Position numbers and translations under genes: made by a program. DNA of 52,188 bases from an uncultured Chloracidobacterium sp. GTDB lineage: Bacteria > Acidobacteriota > Blastocatellia > Pyrinomonadales > Pyrinomonadaceae. Location: the NCBI GenBank assembly GCA_937941715.1, contig CALDGX010000124.1:1-52188 (forward strand), read 5' to 3'. The notes beneath the pieces were generated by a model, which saw only the letters and a program-made list of their open reading frames with translations, searched no databases and was not told the DNA's origin. Positions 7,964-15,495 of this stretch are shown here, one piece after another (positions within the stretch are counted from its first letter, which is position 1; every line of letters starts with the position of its first letter).

Positions 7964-9238
7964 TCAATTAACCGCTTCTTTTGGAAACCAAAGAACGTTT
8001 CGCGGCCCGCTCGCCTTCGACTGTTCCTTTCGCAGGCGGGCCGCAAGGATCAAAAGGTCCGACGTCTCGCCGTCGACACCAAAGGAAGCAATGCCGAAGT
8101 TTAGGACCGGCGAGATCGACTCTGAGTCATTAACGTAAAAAGTGGTGGTAAAAAGTGATGTGTTGATCCGGGAAATGACCTCTTCGGCAACGGCGATATT
8201 CGCGGTCGGCAGTATCGCAAGGAATTCATCGTTTGCCGCTCGGGCAAAAAAATCCATCTGCCGCAGTTGGGATTTGACCGTGTTTGCAACCAATGAAAGC
8301 ACGCGATCGCCGGCCACATGCCCAAACTTGAGGTTCAGCTGATCGAATTCGCGTATGTCGATCGCCAATATTGTTAACGGACGATCCCCAGGGTTCCGCT
8401 GGGACTCAGCTATCTGATTTTCGAGGATAAGGTGAAACGCTCGTTCGTTAGGCAAGTGTGTGACCGGATCCGTCAGAGCGTTTGATAAGCTTCGTTCGAA
8501 GGATAATGAACTCAGCACCAATGGAGTGACCCGTTCACCGATCGCTTCGAGGGTAGTGATCGCATTTCCGTCAAACGCGACCCTTGAATCCGAATATATT
8601 GCCATTACCGCGAAAACCTCACCGCTTCTTATAAGCGGAATTGCGGCCGCCGAACGAAATCCTGAAAGTGCCTCCGCAGGTACTGTCTCGTTCAAACCGA
8701 TCGCCCCACGGTCAATCTGCACCATTTGGCTTTCGTAGCACCGGCCGGCCAAACCGGCGTCAAGCGGTATTTCGATCCCGGTCAGGCGCTCGGCGTTTTC
8801 GCCTTGAGCATGAACCGTCTTAAAACTTCTTACGGTCTTGTCTACGACAAAAAGAGCACTGGCCGTAAACGGCAGAACCTGACTTGCCCGGCTCGAAACC
8901 AACCTAAACACATCGCCTGATTTCAACGAGCCGCTGAACACCTCGCCGGCTTCTTCGATGCCCTTAAGATGTTCGTCGATTCGAGAGCCCTCACCTTCGG
9001 CCGCTGCGGCCCCTGCACGCTTGCCTGCGGCTTTGGAACTTAAAAAGTGAATAACGAAACAGGCGGACAAATAGATGACGATGATCGCCGAAAATCCACG
9101 CGATTTCATCCCATAGTCTTGGATCGAATTTGCCAGTACAAATGACGACGCAATCGCGGTCAGCGACGTGACCACAAATATTATCGGAAACACGCCAAAT
9201 CCCGATGTACTCGAATTGGAATTAATAGTGACTTTCAT
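7964..9238 (-). CDS. Membrane GAF protein with degenerate GGDEF domain
   Basis: A 424-residue protein with two membrane helices (about 17-38 and 48-67), a GAF sensor domain (about 100-240) and a C-terminal GGDEF domain (about 255-415). The GGDEF start motif TDPVTHLPNERAF and the metal-binding Asp in AIDIREFDQLN are kept, but the active-site signature reads ARAANDEF (residues 332-339), so the two glycines needed to bind GTP are Ala and Asn. Loss or reduction of cyclase activity is likely; it may instead bind a nucleotide or a partner. No EAL or HD domain is present. It is transcribed alone between a divergent lipoprotein gene and a terminator. Confidence 0.85.
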   Translation of the reverse strand: MKVTINSNSSTSGFGVFPIIFVVTSLTAIASSFVLANSIQDYGMKSRGFSAIIVIYLSACFVIHFLSSKAAGKRAGAAAAEGEGSRIDEHLKGIEEAGEVFSGSLKSGDVFRLVSSRASQVLPFTASALFVVDKTVRSFKTVHAQGENAERLTGIEIPLDAGLAGRCYESQMVQIDRGAIGLNETVPAEALSGFRSAAAIPLIRSGEVFAVMAIYSDSRVAFDGNAITTLEAIGERVTPLVLSSLSFERSLSNALTDPVTHLPNERAFHLILENQIAESQRNPGDRPLTILAIDIREFDQLNLKFGHVAGDRVLSLVANTVKSQLRQMDFFARAANDEFLAILPTANIAVAEEVISRINTSLFTTTFYVNDSESISPVLNFGIASFGVDGETSDLLILAARLRKEQSKASGPRNVLWFPKEAVN

Positions 9239-9384
9239 GGAGGATGGGCGGAAAGTAAAGGAAAGAGGACGGGTGACTCCTCAATAACAAAGATAGCCTT
9301 TCGACACGGCTGGCGTCAATACTTTTTTCCCGGAGTGCAATAAACATCGGCGTTCTGGACCTGTACCGGTTTGGGGCTTTATCA

Positions 9385-9421
9385 GATCAAAAAAATATTG
9401 AAAAAAAGTCGATTTTTGATC
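9385..9421. repeat. Inverted repeat upstream of lipoprotein promoter
   Basis: Nine-base perfect arms GATCAAAAA (9385-9393) and TTTTTGATC (9413-9421) with a 19-base centre. It ends 10 bases before the -35 box, so it could be an operator or an insulating hairpin. Confidence 0.5.
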
Positions 9422-9430
9422 ATTTTTGGG

Positions 9431-9459
9431 TTGACAGCCGTTGTCGAGGTTATTATTCT
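9431..9459 (+). promoter_or_regulatory. Promoter of first repeat lipoprotein
   Basis: A perfect -35 TTGACA (9431-9436), 17-base spacer and -10 TATTCT (9454-9459). The expected transcript begins near 9466, giving a leader of about 102 nt. Confidence 0.65.
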
Positions 9460-9567
9460 TACGGTTGCTTCGGGAAAGAAAGAGTCCGGGGCAAGAAGCG
9501 GCTGGCTTAGGCCAGTCATGTTAGAAATATATAAAATTATCTTTGAGAAGATAGGAGACTTAATTAA

Positions 9568-9867
9568 ATGAAAAAGATCATTGCACTTTCATCAGTTTTG
9601 GCACTTGGTGCCCTTGGCATGGCTTGCGGCGAAGCTGCACCGGCAAACAACTCGGCTAACAAACCGGCCGCTAATGCTCCGGCTGCTAACGCTCCGGCTG
9701 CTAACGCTCCGGCTGCTAACGCTCCGGCTGCTAACGCTCCGGCCGCTAACGCTCCGGCTACTAATGCTCCGGCTGCTAACGCTCCGGCTGCTAACGCTCC
9801 GAAGACCGCTGCTCCGGCTGCTAACGCACCGGCTGCCAACGCTCCGGCTGCCAACGTTAAGAAATAG
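9568..9867 (+). CDS. Small lipoprotein with AANAP pentapeptide repeats
   Basis: A 99-residue protein: a signal peptide with lipobox-like LGMAC (Cys20; Gly at -3 instead of the usual Leu), a short linker, then eleven five-residue units of AANAP or close variants (ATNAP, KTAAP), ending AANVKK. It is predicted to be lipid-anchored and facing the periplasm, with a flexible Pro/Ala-rich body. AGGAG lies 10 bases before the ATG. No enzyme domain is present. The signal peptide is almost the same as in the next gene, so the two are tandem paralogues. The lysine-terminated tail recalls peptidoglycan-linked lipoproteins, but that is only an inference. Confidence 0.75.
   Translation: MKKIIALSSVLALGALGMACGEAAPANNSANKPAANAPAANAPAANAPAANAPAANAPAANAPATNAPAANAPAANAPKTAAPAANAPAANAPAANVKK
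9667..9855 (+). repeat. 15-bp tandem repeat coding for AANAP units
   Basis: About twelve copies of a unit close to GCTGCTAACGCTCCG. Several neighbouring copies are identical at the DNA level, indicating recent expansion and possible length variation by slippage. Confidence 0.9.
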
Positions 9868-9890
9868 TTAGATCCGTTTAACTTTTTTCA

Positions 9891-9932
9891 GAAAGAAACA
9901 CGTCGTTTTCGAACGGCGTGTTTCTTTTTTTT
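9891..9932 (+). terminator. Terminator of first repeat lipoprotein
   Basis: The stem AGAAACACG/CGTGTTTCT (9894-9902 with 9917-9925) extends through CGTT/AACG around a TTCG loop and is followed by a run of eight T. Confidence 0.9.
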
Positions 9933-9997
9933 CGCCAAACCTGCATTGTTGGCACAAAAATAAATTCAAAAAGCGCTCATTACCGACATTTTTAAGG

Positions 9998-10026
9998 TTG
10001 ACTAAAGTTATTCGGGCTACTATATT
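9998..10026 (+). promoter_or_regulatory. Promoter of second repeat lipoprotein
   Basis: -35 TTGACT (9998-10003), 17-base spacer, -10 TATATT (10021-10026). The expected start near 10033 leaves a leader of about 105 nt, with a perfect 8 bp hairpin at 10063-10082 (CGAACGTG-TCCG-CACGTTCG). Confidence 0.7.
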
Positions 10027-10137
10027 GTCGTTTGTTCCGAAAAATAGAAAGATCAGGGACAACGAACGTGTCCGCACGTTCGGTTTGGTAAGTTAAATTA
10101 GATCTAATCTTTGTAGAAGACAGGAGAATCGATTTTT

Positions 10138-10428
10138 ATGAAAAAAGTAATTGCACTTTCAGCAGTTCTCACCATGGGCGCTCTGGGAATGGCTTGCGGC
10201 GAAGCCGCCACCAACACTGCGGCCAATAAAGCTGCTAACACCGCTGCAACCGCTGCGAACACGGCCGCTGCTGCTGCCAACACTGCTGCCGCTGCCGCCA
10301 ACACGGCTGCAACTGCTGCTAACACAGCTGCCAGCACCGTTGCCAACGCTGTTAAGCCGGCCACCAATGCTGCTCCGGCTGCAAACGCTCCGGCTGCAAA
10401 TGCTCCGGCCGCGAATGCCAAGAAATAG
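10138..10428 (+). CDS. Small lipoprotein with NTAAxAA heptads and AANAP tail
   Basis: A 96-residue paralogue of the preceding lipoprotein: the same signal peptide and LGMAC box (Cys20) and the same AANAP-AANAP-AANAKK tail. In place of the long pentapeptide tract, residues 34-68 form five seven-residue units NTAAxAA. Such a heptad pattern favours a long alanine-rich helix able to pack as a coil, as in Braun-type lipoproteins. An outer-membrane or periplasmic structural role is therefore possible but unproven. It has its own promoter and terminator. AGGAG lies seven to ten bases upstream of the ATG. Confidence 0.75.
   Translation: MKKVIALSAVLTMGALGMACGEAATNTAANKAANTAATAANTAAAAANTAAAAANTAATAANTAASTVANAVKPATNAAPAANAPAANAPAANAKK
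10237..10341 (+). repeat. 21-bp tandem repeat coding for NTAAxAA heptads
   Basis: Five consecutive 21-base units encode NTAATAA, NTAAAAA (twice), NTAATAA and NTAASTV. The codons vary more than in the neighbouring 15-bp repeat, so this tract looks older or under selection on the protein. Confidence 0.8.
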
Positions 10429-10446
10429 TTCGGTCCGCTGAACTAA

Positions 10447-10484
10447 CAAAAGGCTCGATCGTTTTTTGCGGTCGAGCCTTTTTC
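10447..10484 (+). terminator. Terminator of second repeat lipoprotein
   Basis: The stem AAAGGCTCGATCG/CGGTCGAGCCTTT (one wobble) has a TTTTTTG loop and is followed by a T run. Confidence 0.9.
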
Positions 10485-10510
10485 GTTTCACTTATCTTTT
10501 AACCGGGCGG

Positions 10511-12523
10511 TCAATTGCGGATCGCCGATTTGAGTTCCGCTCCATTCGTCACGGGTCGCTGGCAGACATGATCTCTGCAAACATATGCCGTCGGCTCGCC
10601 GCCGATCGCCGATCGATCAACGAGAAGCGGCAGACCATGGTCATCGCCGCCCCGGCCAAGGACGACTACAGCGTCCGGATGATATCCAGCCAGGGCGATT
10701 CGTTCAAGTTCATTTCCCTTTTCTCCGACAATGACGACCTCAATGGTCTGTTCCAGATGAAATTCGAGCGCCGACAGTGCTCTGCCGAACCCCTGAGGAT
10801 GTCTACGTATCTGTGACGCTGTCAATCGCAGAACGGTCACGGCGAATCGCTCGTATTTATCCTCGCCCGTCAACTTGGCCAGTTTTAGCAAGACGTCCGC
10901 TGCGACGGAGTTGCCCGACGGCGTAGCGTTGTCATACAGGTCTTTATTACGCACCACAAGCTGCTCATGGTCATTCGACGTAAAGAAGAATCCGCCGCAA
11001 TCAGCATCCCAAAACTCAGTGATCATCACGTCCGCCAACCGTTTTGCCTCAGTTAGATATTCGGCGTCGCCGGTTACCTGAAAAAGCTCGACTAGTCCAT
11101 CCGCGACGTTCGCATAGTCCTCGACGTACCCGTTCAGTTTTGCCTTCCCTTCCTTCCAGGTCCGCACAAGCCTGCCATCCATTTGAAGTTCCCTGAGGAT
11201 GAATCCTGCGTTCTTCTTTGCTGTGGCCAAATATCGATCGTCGCCGAGTACTCCGCCCGCATCGGCAAATGCGGCGAGCATCAGGCCGTTCCAGGCCGTC
11301 AAGATCTTCTCATCACGAAACGGCTTGATCCTCTTTTCGCGGTGCTCGAATAGCCTCTTCCGGGCAGAGTCAAAACGGCCTTCGCCGGCAACGGCCGGAT
11401 TCTTGATATTCAGGATATTATGGCCTTCAAAGTTGCCGCCAGCCGTGACATCAAATGCTCTGCCAAACTCTCTGCCAAGATCCTCGCCGAGCACCTCGCA
11501 GATCTCCTCGGGCGTCCAAACGAAGAACTTGCCCTCTTCGCCCTCGCTGTCGGCATCCTGCGTAGAATAAAAGCCGCCGGACGGATCCAGCATCTCACGG
11601 CAAACATATTCGAGGCACTCTACCGCTATTCGCTTAAAGAACTCGTCGCCGGTCACCTGATACGTGTGCAGATAAACGCGTATCAACTGTGCATTGTCAT
11701 ACAGCATTTTCTCAAAGTGCGGTACGAGCCAGACCGCATCAACGGCGTACCGGTGAAATCCGCCGCCAAGCTGATCGTAAATCCCGCCGCGGGCCATCTT
11801 TTCGAGCGAGTAAGTCACCATAGCAAGCGCTTTGTCGTCGCCGGTACGGTGGTGATAACGCAGTAGGAATTCGAGGGACATGGCCGCCGGAAATTTCGGT
11901 GCTCCGCCAAAACCGCCATTTACGGCGTCGAATGTCCTCGTAAAGCTGACGAACGCCGCATCAAGCATTTCGGGCGACAGCGAACCGGCCGCAGGCTCGA
12001 CCACACTCATTTTTTTGAGTTCACTGACGATATGCTCAGCGGACTCCTGCAATTCATCTCGGCGTTCGCGAAACGCTTCGGAGATGCTGATCAGGATCTG
12101 TTTCCAGGACGGCATGCCGTATCGCGGGCTTGGCGGAAAATAGGTGCCGCCGAAGAAAGGCAGTTTTTCGGGCGTCAGGAACACATTCATCGGCCACCCG
12201 CCGCGGCCGGTCGTCATCTGGACGAAGTTCATATAGATCTGATCGACGTCCGGTCTTTCCTCCATATCGACCTTGATATTGATGAAATTGTCGTTCTGGA
12301 TCGCCGCAACAGCTTCGTCCTCGAACGACTCGTGCTCCATAACATGGCACCAGTGACAGGCCGAATAACCAATCGACACCAATACCGGCTTATCCTCGGC
12401 CTTGGCCCTGGCAAACGCCTCGTCGCCCCACGGGTACCAGTCCACCGGATTGTGAGCGTGCTGAAGAAGGTAGGGGCTGGATTCGTGGATCAGCCGATTT
12501 GTAAATTTCGGAGAATTGTCCAT
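10511..12523 (-). CDS. DUF255 thioredoxin-like protein (YyaL/SPATA20 family)
   Basis: A 670-residue protein: an N-terminal DUF255 thioredoxin-like domain (about 5-165) with the redox-type motif CHWCHVM (Cys56, Cys59), followed by an alpha/alpha-toroid domain related to glycan isomerases and six-hairpin glycosidases. The YLLQHAHNPVDWYPWG start and FGGAPKFPAAM segment are typical of the family. The biochemical role is still unclear; the length is normal. It is transcribed alone, diverging from the aminotransferase with 247 bases between them, and convergent with the second lipoprotein. Confidence 0.92.
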   Translation of the reverse strand: MDNSPKFTNRLIHESSPYLLQHAHNPVDWYPWGDEAFARAKAEDKPVLVSIGYSACHWCHVMEHESFEDEAVAAIQNDNFINIKVDMEERPDVDQIYMNFVQMTTGRGGWPMNVFLTPEKLPFFGGTYFPPSPRYGMPSWKQILISISEAFRERRDELQESAEHIVSELKKMSVVEPAAGSLSPEMLDAAFVSFTRTFDAVNGGFGGAPKFPAAMSLEFLLRYHHRTGDDKALAMVTYSLEKMARGGIYDQLGGGFHRYAVDAVWLVPHFEKMLYDNAQLIRVYLHTYQVTGDEFFKRIAVECLEYVCREMLDPSGGFYSTQDADSEGEEGKFFVWTPEEICEVLGEDLGREFGRAFDVTAGGNFEGHNILNIKNPAVAGEGRFDSARKRLFEHREKRIKPFRDEKILTAWNGLMLAAFADAGGVLGDDRYLATAKKNAGFILRELQMDGRLVRTWKEGKAKLNGYVEDYANVADGLVELFQVTGDAEYLTEAKRLADVMITEFWDADCGGFFFTSNDHEQLVVRNKDLYDNATPSGNSVAADVLLKLAKLTGEDKYERFAVTVLRLTASQIRRHPQGFGRALSALEFHLEQTIEVVIVGEKGNELERIALAGYHPDAVVVLGRGGDDHGLPLLVDRSAIGGEPTAYVCRDHVCQRPVTNGAELKSAIRN

Positions 12524-12553
12524 TGTGATATTCTTTCACGCCAACGGCATTTT

Positions 12554-12582
12554 TTGAAACGGAACCATGATTCTGGTATATT
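12554..12582 (+). promoter_or_regulatory. Promoter of class III aminotransferase
   Basis: -35 TTGAAA (12554-12559), 17-base spacer and extended -10 TGGTATATT (core 12577-12582). The predicted start near 12589 gives a leader of about 182 nt with hairpins at 12689-12707 and 12726-12741. Confidence 0.65.
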
Positions 12583-12770
12583 AACGGCATCTTTTGATGG
12601 CAATGACCGCTCGTTGTGTCGCAAAACTCAGACCGGCTTGGCAACGCGCAGATCTATTCGGCGCGGACTAGTCTCCTCGTGCTCGGAACGCAGGCAGCGG
12701 CCCTGCGCTCTCATTCCACATCACGGCGGTCAAAGAACCGCTACGCCCAAAACCCTAAAAGGAGAAAATT

Positions 12771-14126
12771 ATGCAGCCAATCACCGACCTTCAGCGTCCC
12801 GTTATTAAGACCTCGCTTCCCGGTCCCAAAGCCCTCGAGATCATCAATGCTGACGCTCAGTACGTCACCCCGAGTTACCCGCGTCCTGATTATAAACTAG
12901 TTGCCGAGAAGGGCTACGGAGTCTGGATCGAGGATCCCGACGGCAATGTATTTCTGGATTGCAACGCAGGAGTCGCGGTTTGCTCGACCGGCCATTGCCA
13001 CCCTGAGATCGTAAGAGCGATCTCGGATCAGGCCGCCGAGCTTATCCACCTCTGCGGTACCGACTATTACTACAGACACATGCCGGCACTCGGCAAAAAG
13101 CTCGATGATATCGTCCCAATTGACGGTCCGACCAAATCACATTTCGCCAATAGCGGCGCCGAGGCGATCGAAACCGCCCTCAAGCTCGCGATGTATCACA
13201 CTCGCCGGCAGAAGTTCATTTCATTTTTCGGCTCGTTCCATGGCCGGACGCTTGGAGCCCTTTCTCTGACTTCGTCGAAAAAAGCTCAGCGTCTCGGCTT
13301 TATGCGGCAGGCACTTGACGTTGTCCATGTGCCGTACCCAAATTGCTACCAGTGTCCATTCAATCTCGGCAAGTGCTCAGACGGCACCTGCTGTATGGGT
13401 TCGGTAAGTTGGATCGAAGACCGTATCTTTAACACGACGACGCCGCCCGAGGAGGTTGCGGGAATCGTCATCGAGGTGGTCCAGGGCGAGGGCGGATATG
13501 TTCCGGCCCCGCCTGAGTTCATTCGTGAGATCCGCCGGATATGTGACCAGCACGGCATCATGATGATCATTGACGAGGTCCAATCAGGTATGGGCCGCAC
13601 CGGCAAGATGTTCGCACTTGACCATCACGCGGGTGTCAAGGCCGATATCGTCTGCATGGCCAAGGGCATTGGCTCAGGCATGCCGATCGGTGTCTGCACC
13701 GCCAAGGCCGACATTATGGACTGGCACAAGGGTGCTCACGCCTCAACGTTCGGCGGCAATCCCGTAGCGATAGCTGCGGCTCTAAAGACCATTGAGCTGC
13801 TCGAAGGCGGCCTTGTTGAAAACGCCCGCGAGGTCGGAGCCTATCTCGAAGCCGGCCTCAGGCGTTTACAGGAAAAGTACGACTGCATCGGAGACGTTCG
13901 CGGGTTAGGGATGATGCTCGGTGTCGAGTTTGTCACCGACAAACTGTCGAAAAAGCCCGATGCAGAGCTCCGTGACCGGATCGAGATGGCTTGTTTCGAA
14001 CGCGGCCTGATCATCCTCGGCTGCGGTACAAGCACGATACGCTGGTCGCCGCCGCTCATCCTAAGCCGCGAAAATGCTGACGTCGCGCTTGAGATATTTG
14101 ACGCAGCTATCGCCGCATCTGTTTAA
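12771..14126 (+). CDS. Class III aminotransferase (GabT/acetylornithine-like)
   Basis: A 451-residue PLP-dependent aminotransferase. The PLP lysine is Lys298 in CMAKGIGSG, the cofactor Asp is in IIDEVQSGMGRTGK (Asp268), and NSGAEAIE is present. A cysteine-rich insert around residues 192-208 (CYQC, then C and CC) follows PYPN, as in the GABA aminotransferase-like enzymes of archaea and thermophiles with broad substrate range. The exact amino donor cannot be told; 4-aminobutyrate, ornithine or basic amino acids are candidates. AAAGGAGAA lies seven bases before the ATG. Confidence 0.88.
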   Translation: MQPITDLQRPVIKTSLPGPKALEIINADAQYVTPSYPRPDYKLVAEKGYGVWIEDPDGNVFLDCNAGVAVCSTGHCHPEIVRAISDQAAELIHLCGTDYYYRHMPALGKKLDDIVPIDGPTKSHFANSGAEAIETALKLAMYHTRRQKFISFFGSFHGRTLGALSLTSSKKAQRLGFMRQALDVVHVPYPNCYQCPFNLGKCSDGTCCMGSVSWIEDRIFNTTTPPEEVAGIVIEVVQGEGGYVPAPPEFIREIRRICDQHGIMMIIDEVQSGMGRTGKMFALDHHAGVKADIVCMAKGIGSGMPIGVCTAKADIMDWHKGAHASTFGGNPVAIAAALKTIELLEGGLVENAREVGAYLEAGLRRLQEKYDCIGDVRGLGMMLGVEFVTDKLSKKPDAELRDRIEMACFERGLIILGCGTSTIRWSPPLILSRENADVALEIFDAAIAASV

Positions 14127-14134
14127 GTAGACCG

Positions 14135-14205
14135 GCCCGCGAAATACATCGGATTCACTCAATTGAACATAAATTGAACTCGTGAATGCAGCTTATTTCG
14201 CGGGC
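14135..14205 (+). terminator. Long hairpin terminator after aminotransferase
   Basis: A 12 bp perfect stem GCCCGCGAAATA/TATTTCGCGGGC (14135-14146 with 14194-14205), with a second inner stem ATTCAC/GTGAAT, followed by an A/T-rich stretch rather than a clean T run. Confidence 0.65.
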
Positions 14206-14230
14206 ATTATTATCATTTATTATTTCATCT

Positions 14231-14259
14231 TTGACTTAATTAAGCATATCATTTATCAT
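14231..14259 (+). promoter_or_regulatory. Promoter of ArsR-type operon, apparently leaderless
   Basis: -35 TTGACT (14231-14236), 17-base spacer, -10 TATCAT (14254-14259). The expected start at about 14266 coincides with the ATG at 14267, and no ribosome site is present. The palindromes TTAATTAA and TGATCA lie in and next to the promoter and could be part of an operator. Confidence 0.65.
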
Positions 14260-14266
14260 GTGATCA

Positions 14267-14614
14267 ATGGACGCATTTTCGGCACTTGCAGAACCGACGC
14301 GGCGCAACATACTTGAGATGCTCGCCGCCCGCGGAAGTCTCTCAGCTACCGATATTTACAGGCAGTTCCCTGCGACTCCACCTGCAATTTCCCAGCATCT
14401 TAAAGTACTACGTGAAGCGAGTCTCGTTTATGTAGAGCGGCGGGCTCAGCAACGAATCTATTACATAAATCCGGAACCTCTGAAAAAGCTCGAACAGTGG
14501 ATCAGCCAGTTTGCGTCCGTGAAGGAGGCTGAATTCAGGCGACTGGATGGCATTCTCGAAAGATTAAAGGCCGAAGCCGGCGATACGCCGATGCTTCCCT
14601 TCACAGAAGACTAG
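14267..14614 (+). CDS. ArsR family transcriptional regulator
   Basis: A 115-residue winged-helix repressor. It begins DAFSALAEPTRRNILEML, followed by a recognition-helix region PATPPAISQHLKVLREASL and the wing VERRAQQRIYYIN. No metal-binding cysteine pair of the classical ArsR/SmtB type is seen, placing it with the ArsR regulators that sit beside SRPBCC proteins. It probably represses its own operon in the absence of an unknown signal. The next gene follows 22 bases downstream. Confidence 0.9.
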   Translation: MDAFSALAEPTRRNILEMLAARGSLSATDIYRQFPATPPAISQHLKVLREASLVYVERRAQQRIYYINPEPLKKLEQWISQFASVKEAEFRRLDGILERLKAEAGDTPMLPFTED

Positions 14615-14636
14615 CATAACGGAGGATGGGGTTAAT

Positions 14637-15128
14637 ATGGCAAATAACACATTGGTAACGGCTGACCACGGCAAACAGGAGCTTTTCATTACGCGCGAAT
14701 TTGACGCTCCGCGTGAACTCGTATTTCGTGCCCATACTGATCCGGCGATCTATGTTCAATGGGTCGGGCCGTACGGTCTGACGATGAAGATCGAGCAATG
14801 GGATTGCCGCGATGGCGGAAGTTACCGCTACACACATGAGCGCGGGGGCCACATCTATGCCTTCTTTGGTGTAAATCACGAGGTTCTCGCTCCTGAACGT
14901 ATTATCGGGACATTCGAATTTGACGGCCTGCCGGAACGCGGTCATGTGATAATGGGTAAGACCACGTTCGAAGAACTGCCGGGAAACCGCTGCCGGGTCA
15001 TTCACCAATCGGTCTTTTTTTCGGTAACGGATCGCGACGGTATGGTGCAGTCCGGGATGGAACGCGGCGTGTCCGACGGGTACGAAAAGCTCGATGCCCT
15101 GCTTTCTGCAATGAATGCAGGAAAATAA
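14637..15128 (+). CDS. SRPBCC (AHSA1-like) domain protein
   Basis: A 163-residue START/Bet-v1-like protein. ITREFDAPRELVFRAHTDP at the N-terminus, VQWVGPYGLTM and GGSYRYTH are typical of the AHSA1 subgroup (homologous to the activator of Hsp90 ATPase domain). These proteins have a hydrophobic ligand cavity; the ligand is unknown. The pairing of an ArsR regulator with an AHSA1 protein is a widespread arrangement. GGAGG is about 11 bases upstream of the ATG. Confidence 0.9.
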   Translation: MANNTLVTADHGKQELFITREFDAPRELVFRAHTDPAIYVQWVGPYGLTMKIEQWDCRDGGSYRYTHERGGHIYAFFGVNHEVLAPERIIGTFEFDGLPERGHVIMGKTTFEELPGNRCRVIHQSVFFSVTDRDGMVQSGMERGVSDGYEKLDALLSAMNAGK

Positions 15129-15135
15129 TGGATCT

Positions 15136-15495
15136 ATGAGAGAGAAGGCTGAAAATGTCGATGCCTATATCGCCGCGTTTCCGCCAGAAGTGGCCGGTGC
15201 CCTAGAGCATTTGCGGACAATTATCCGAAATACTGCCCCGACTGCTGAGGAAACGATTAGCTACGCGATCCCGAGTTACAACCTCAACGGAATGCTCGTG
15301 CATTTTGCCGGGTACGCGCGGCACATCGGCTTCTACCCGGGAGCGGCCGGTATCGCGAATTTTATCGACGAACTTGCAAAATTCAAGACGTCAAAAGGTG
15401 CGGTACAGTTTCCGCTGGCCGAACCCTTACCAACATCTTTGATCGAAAAAATTGTTAGGTTCCGAGTAAAACAGAATCTGGAGGATAAGAAATGA
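15136..15495 (+). CDS. DUF1801 protein (first of two)
   Basis: About 119 residues of the YdhG-like DUF1801 fold. The diagnostic run is YIAAFPPEVAGALEHLRTII, then EETISYAIPSY, a segment around HIGFYPG and the C-terminal IVRFRVKQN. The function is unknown. The start is ambiguous: the ATG at 15136 follows the upstream stop by seven bases, while an in-frame ATG at 15115 would overlap it. The stop overlaps the next start by four bases, indicating translational coupling. Confidence 0.85.
   Translation: MREKAENVDAYIAAFPPEVAGALEHLRTIIRNTAPTAEETISYAIPSYNLNGMLVHFAGYARHIGFYPGAAGIANFIDELAKFKTSKGAVQFPLAEPLPTSLIEKIVRFRVKQNLEDKK

Larger units (their letters stand above)
9239..9567. other. 329-base intergenic region before the lipoprotein gene
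   Basis: No credible gene. It holds an inverted repeat at 9385-9421, a sigma-70-like promoter at 9431-9459 and a leader of about 100 nt containing a small hairpin (CTGGC-TTAG-GCCAG). The first 140 bases, next to the GGDEF gene, show no recognisable element. Confidence 0.6.

Noticed and set aside
9371..9571. 66-residue plus-strand open frame before the first lipoprotein
   Set aside because: It overlaps the promoter and leader and lacks a ribosome site; the composition looks non-coding.
9564..9854. Minus-strand open frame rich in AAGAL repeats
   Set aside because: It is the reverse reading of the AANAP repeat tract, has no ribosome site and runs between genes on the plus strand.
9667..9855. 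CRISPR-like regular repeats
   Set aside because: The 15-base units are contiguous with no spacers and remain in frame with a lipoprotein.
12032..12808. 258-residue plus-strand open frame
   Set aside because: It is antisense to the DUF255 gene, whose frame and motifs are unmistakable.
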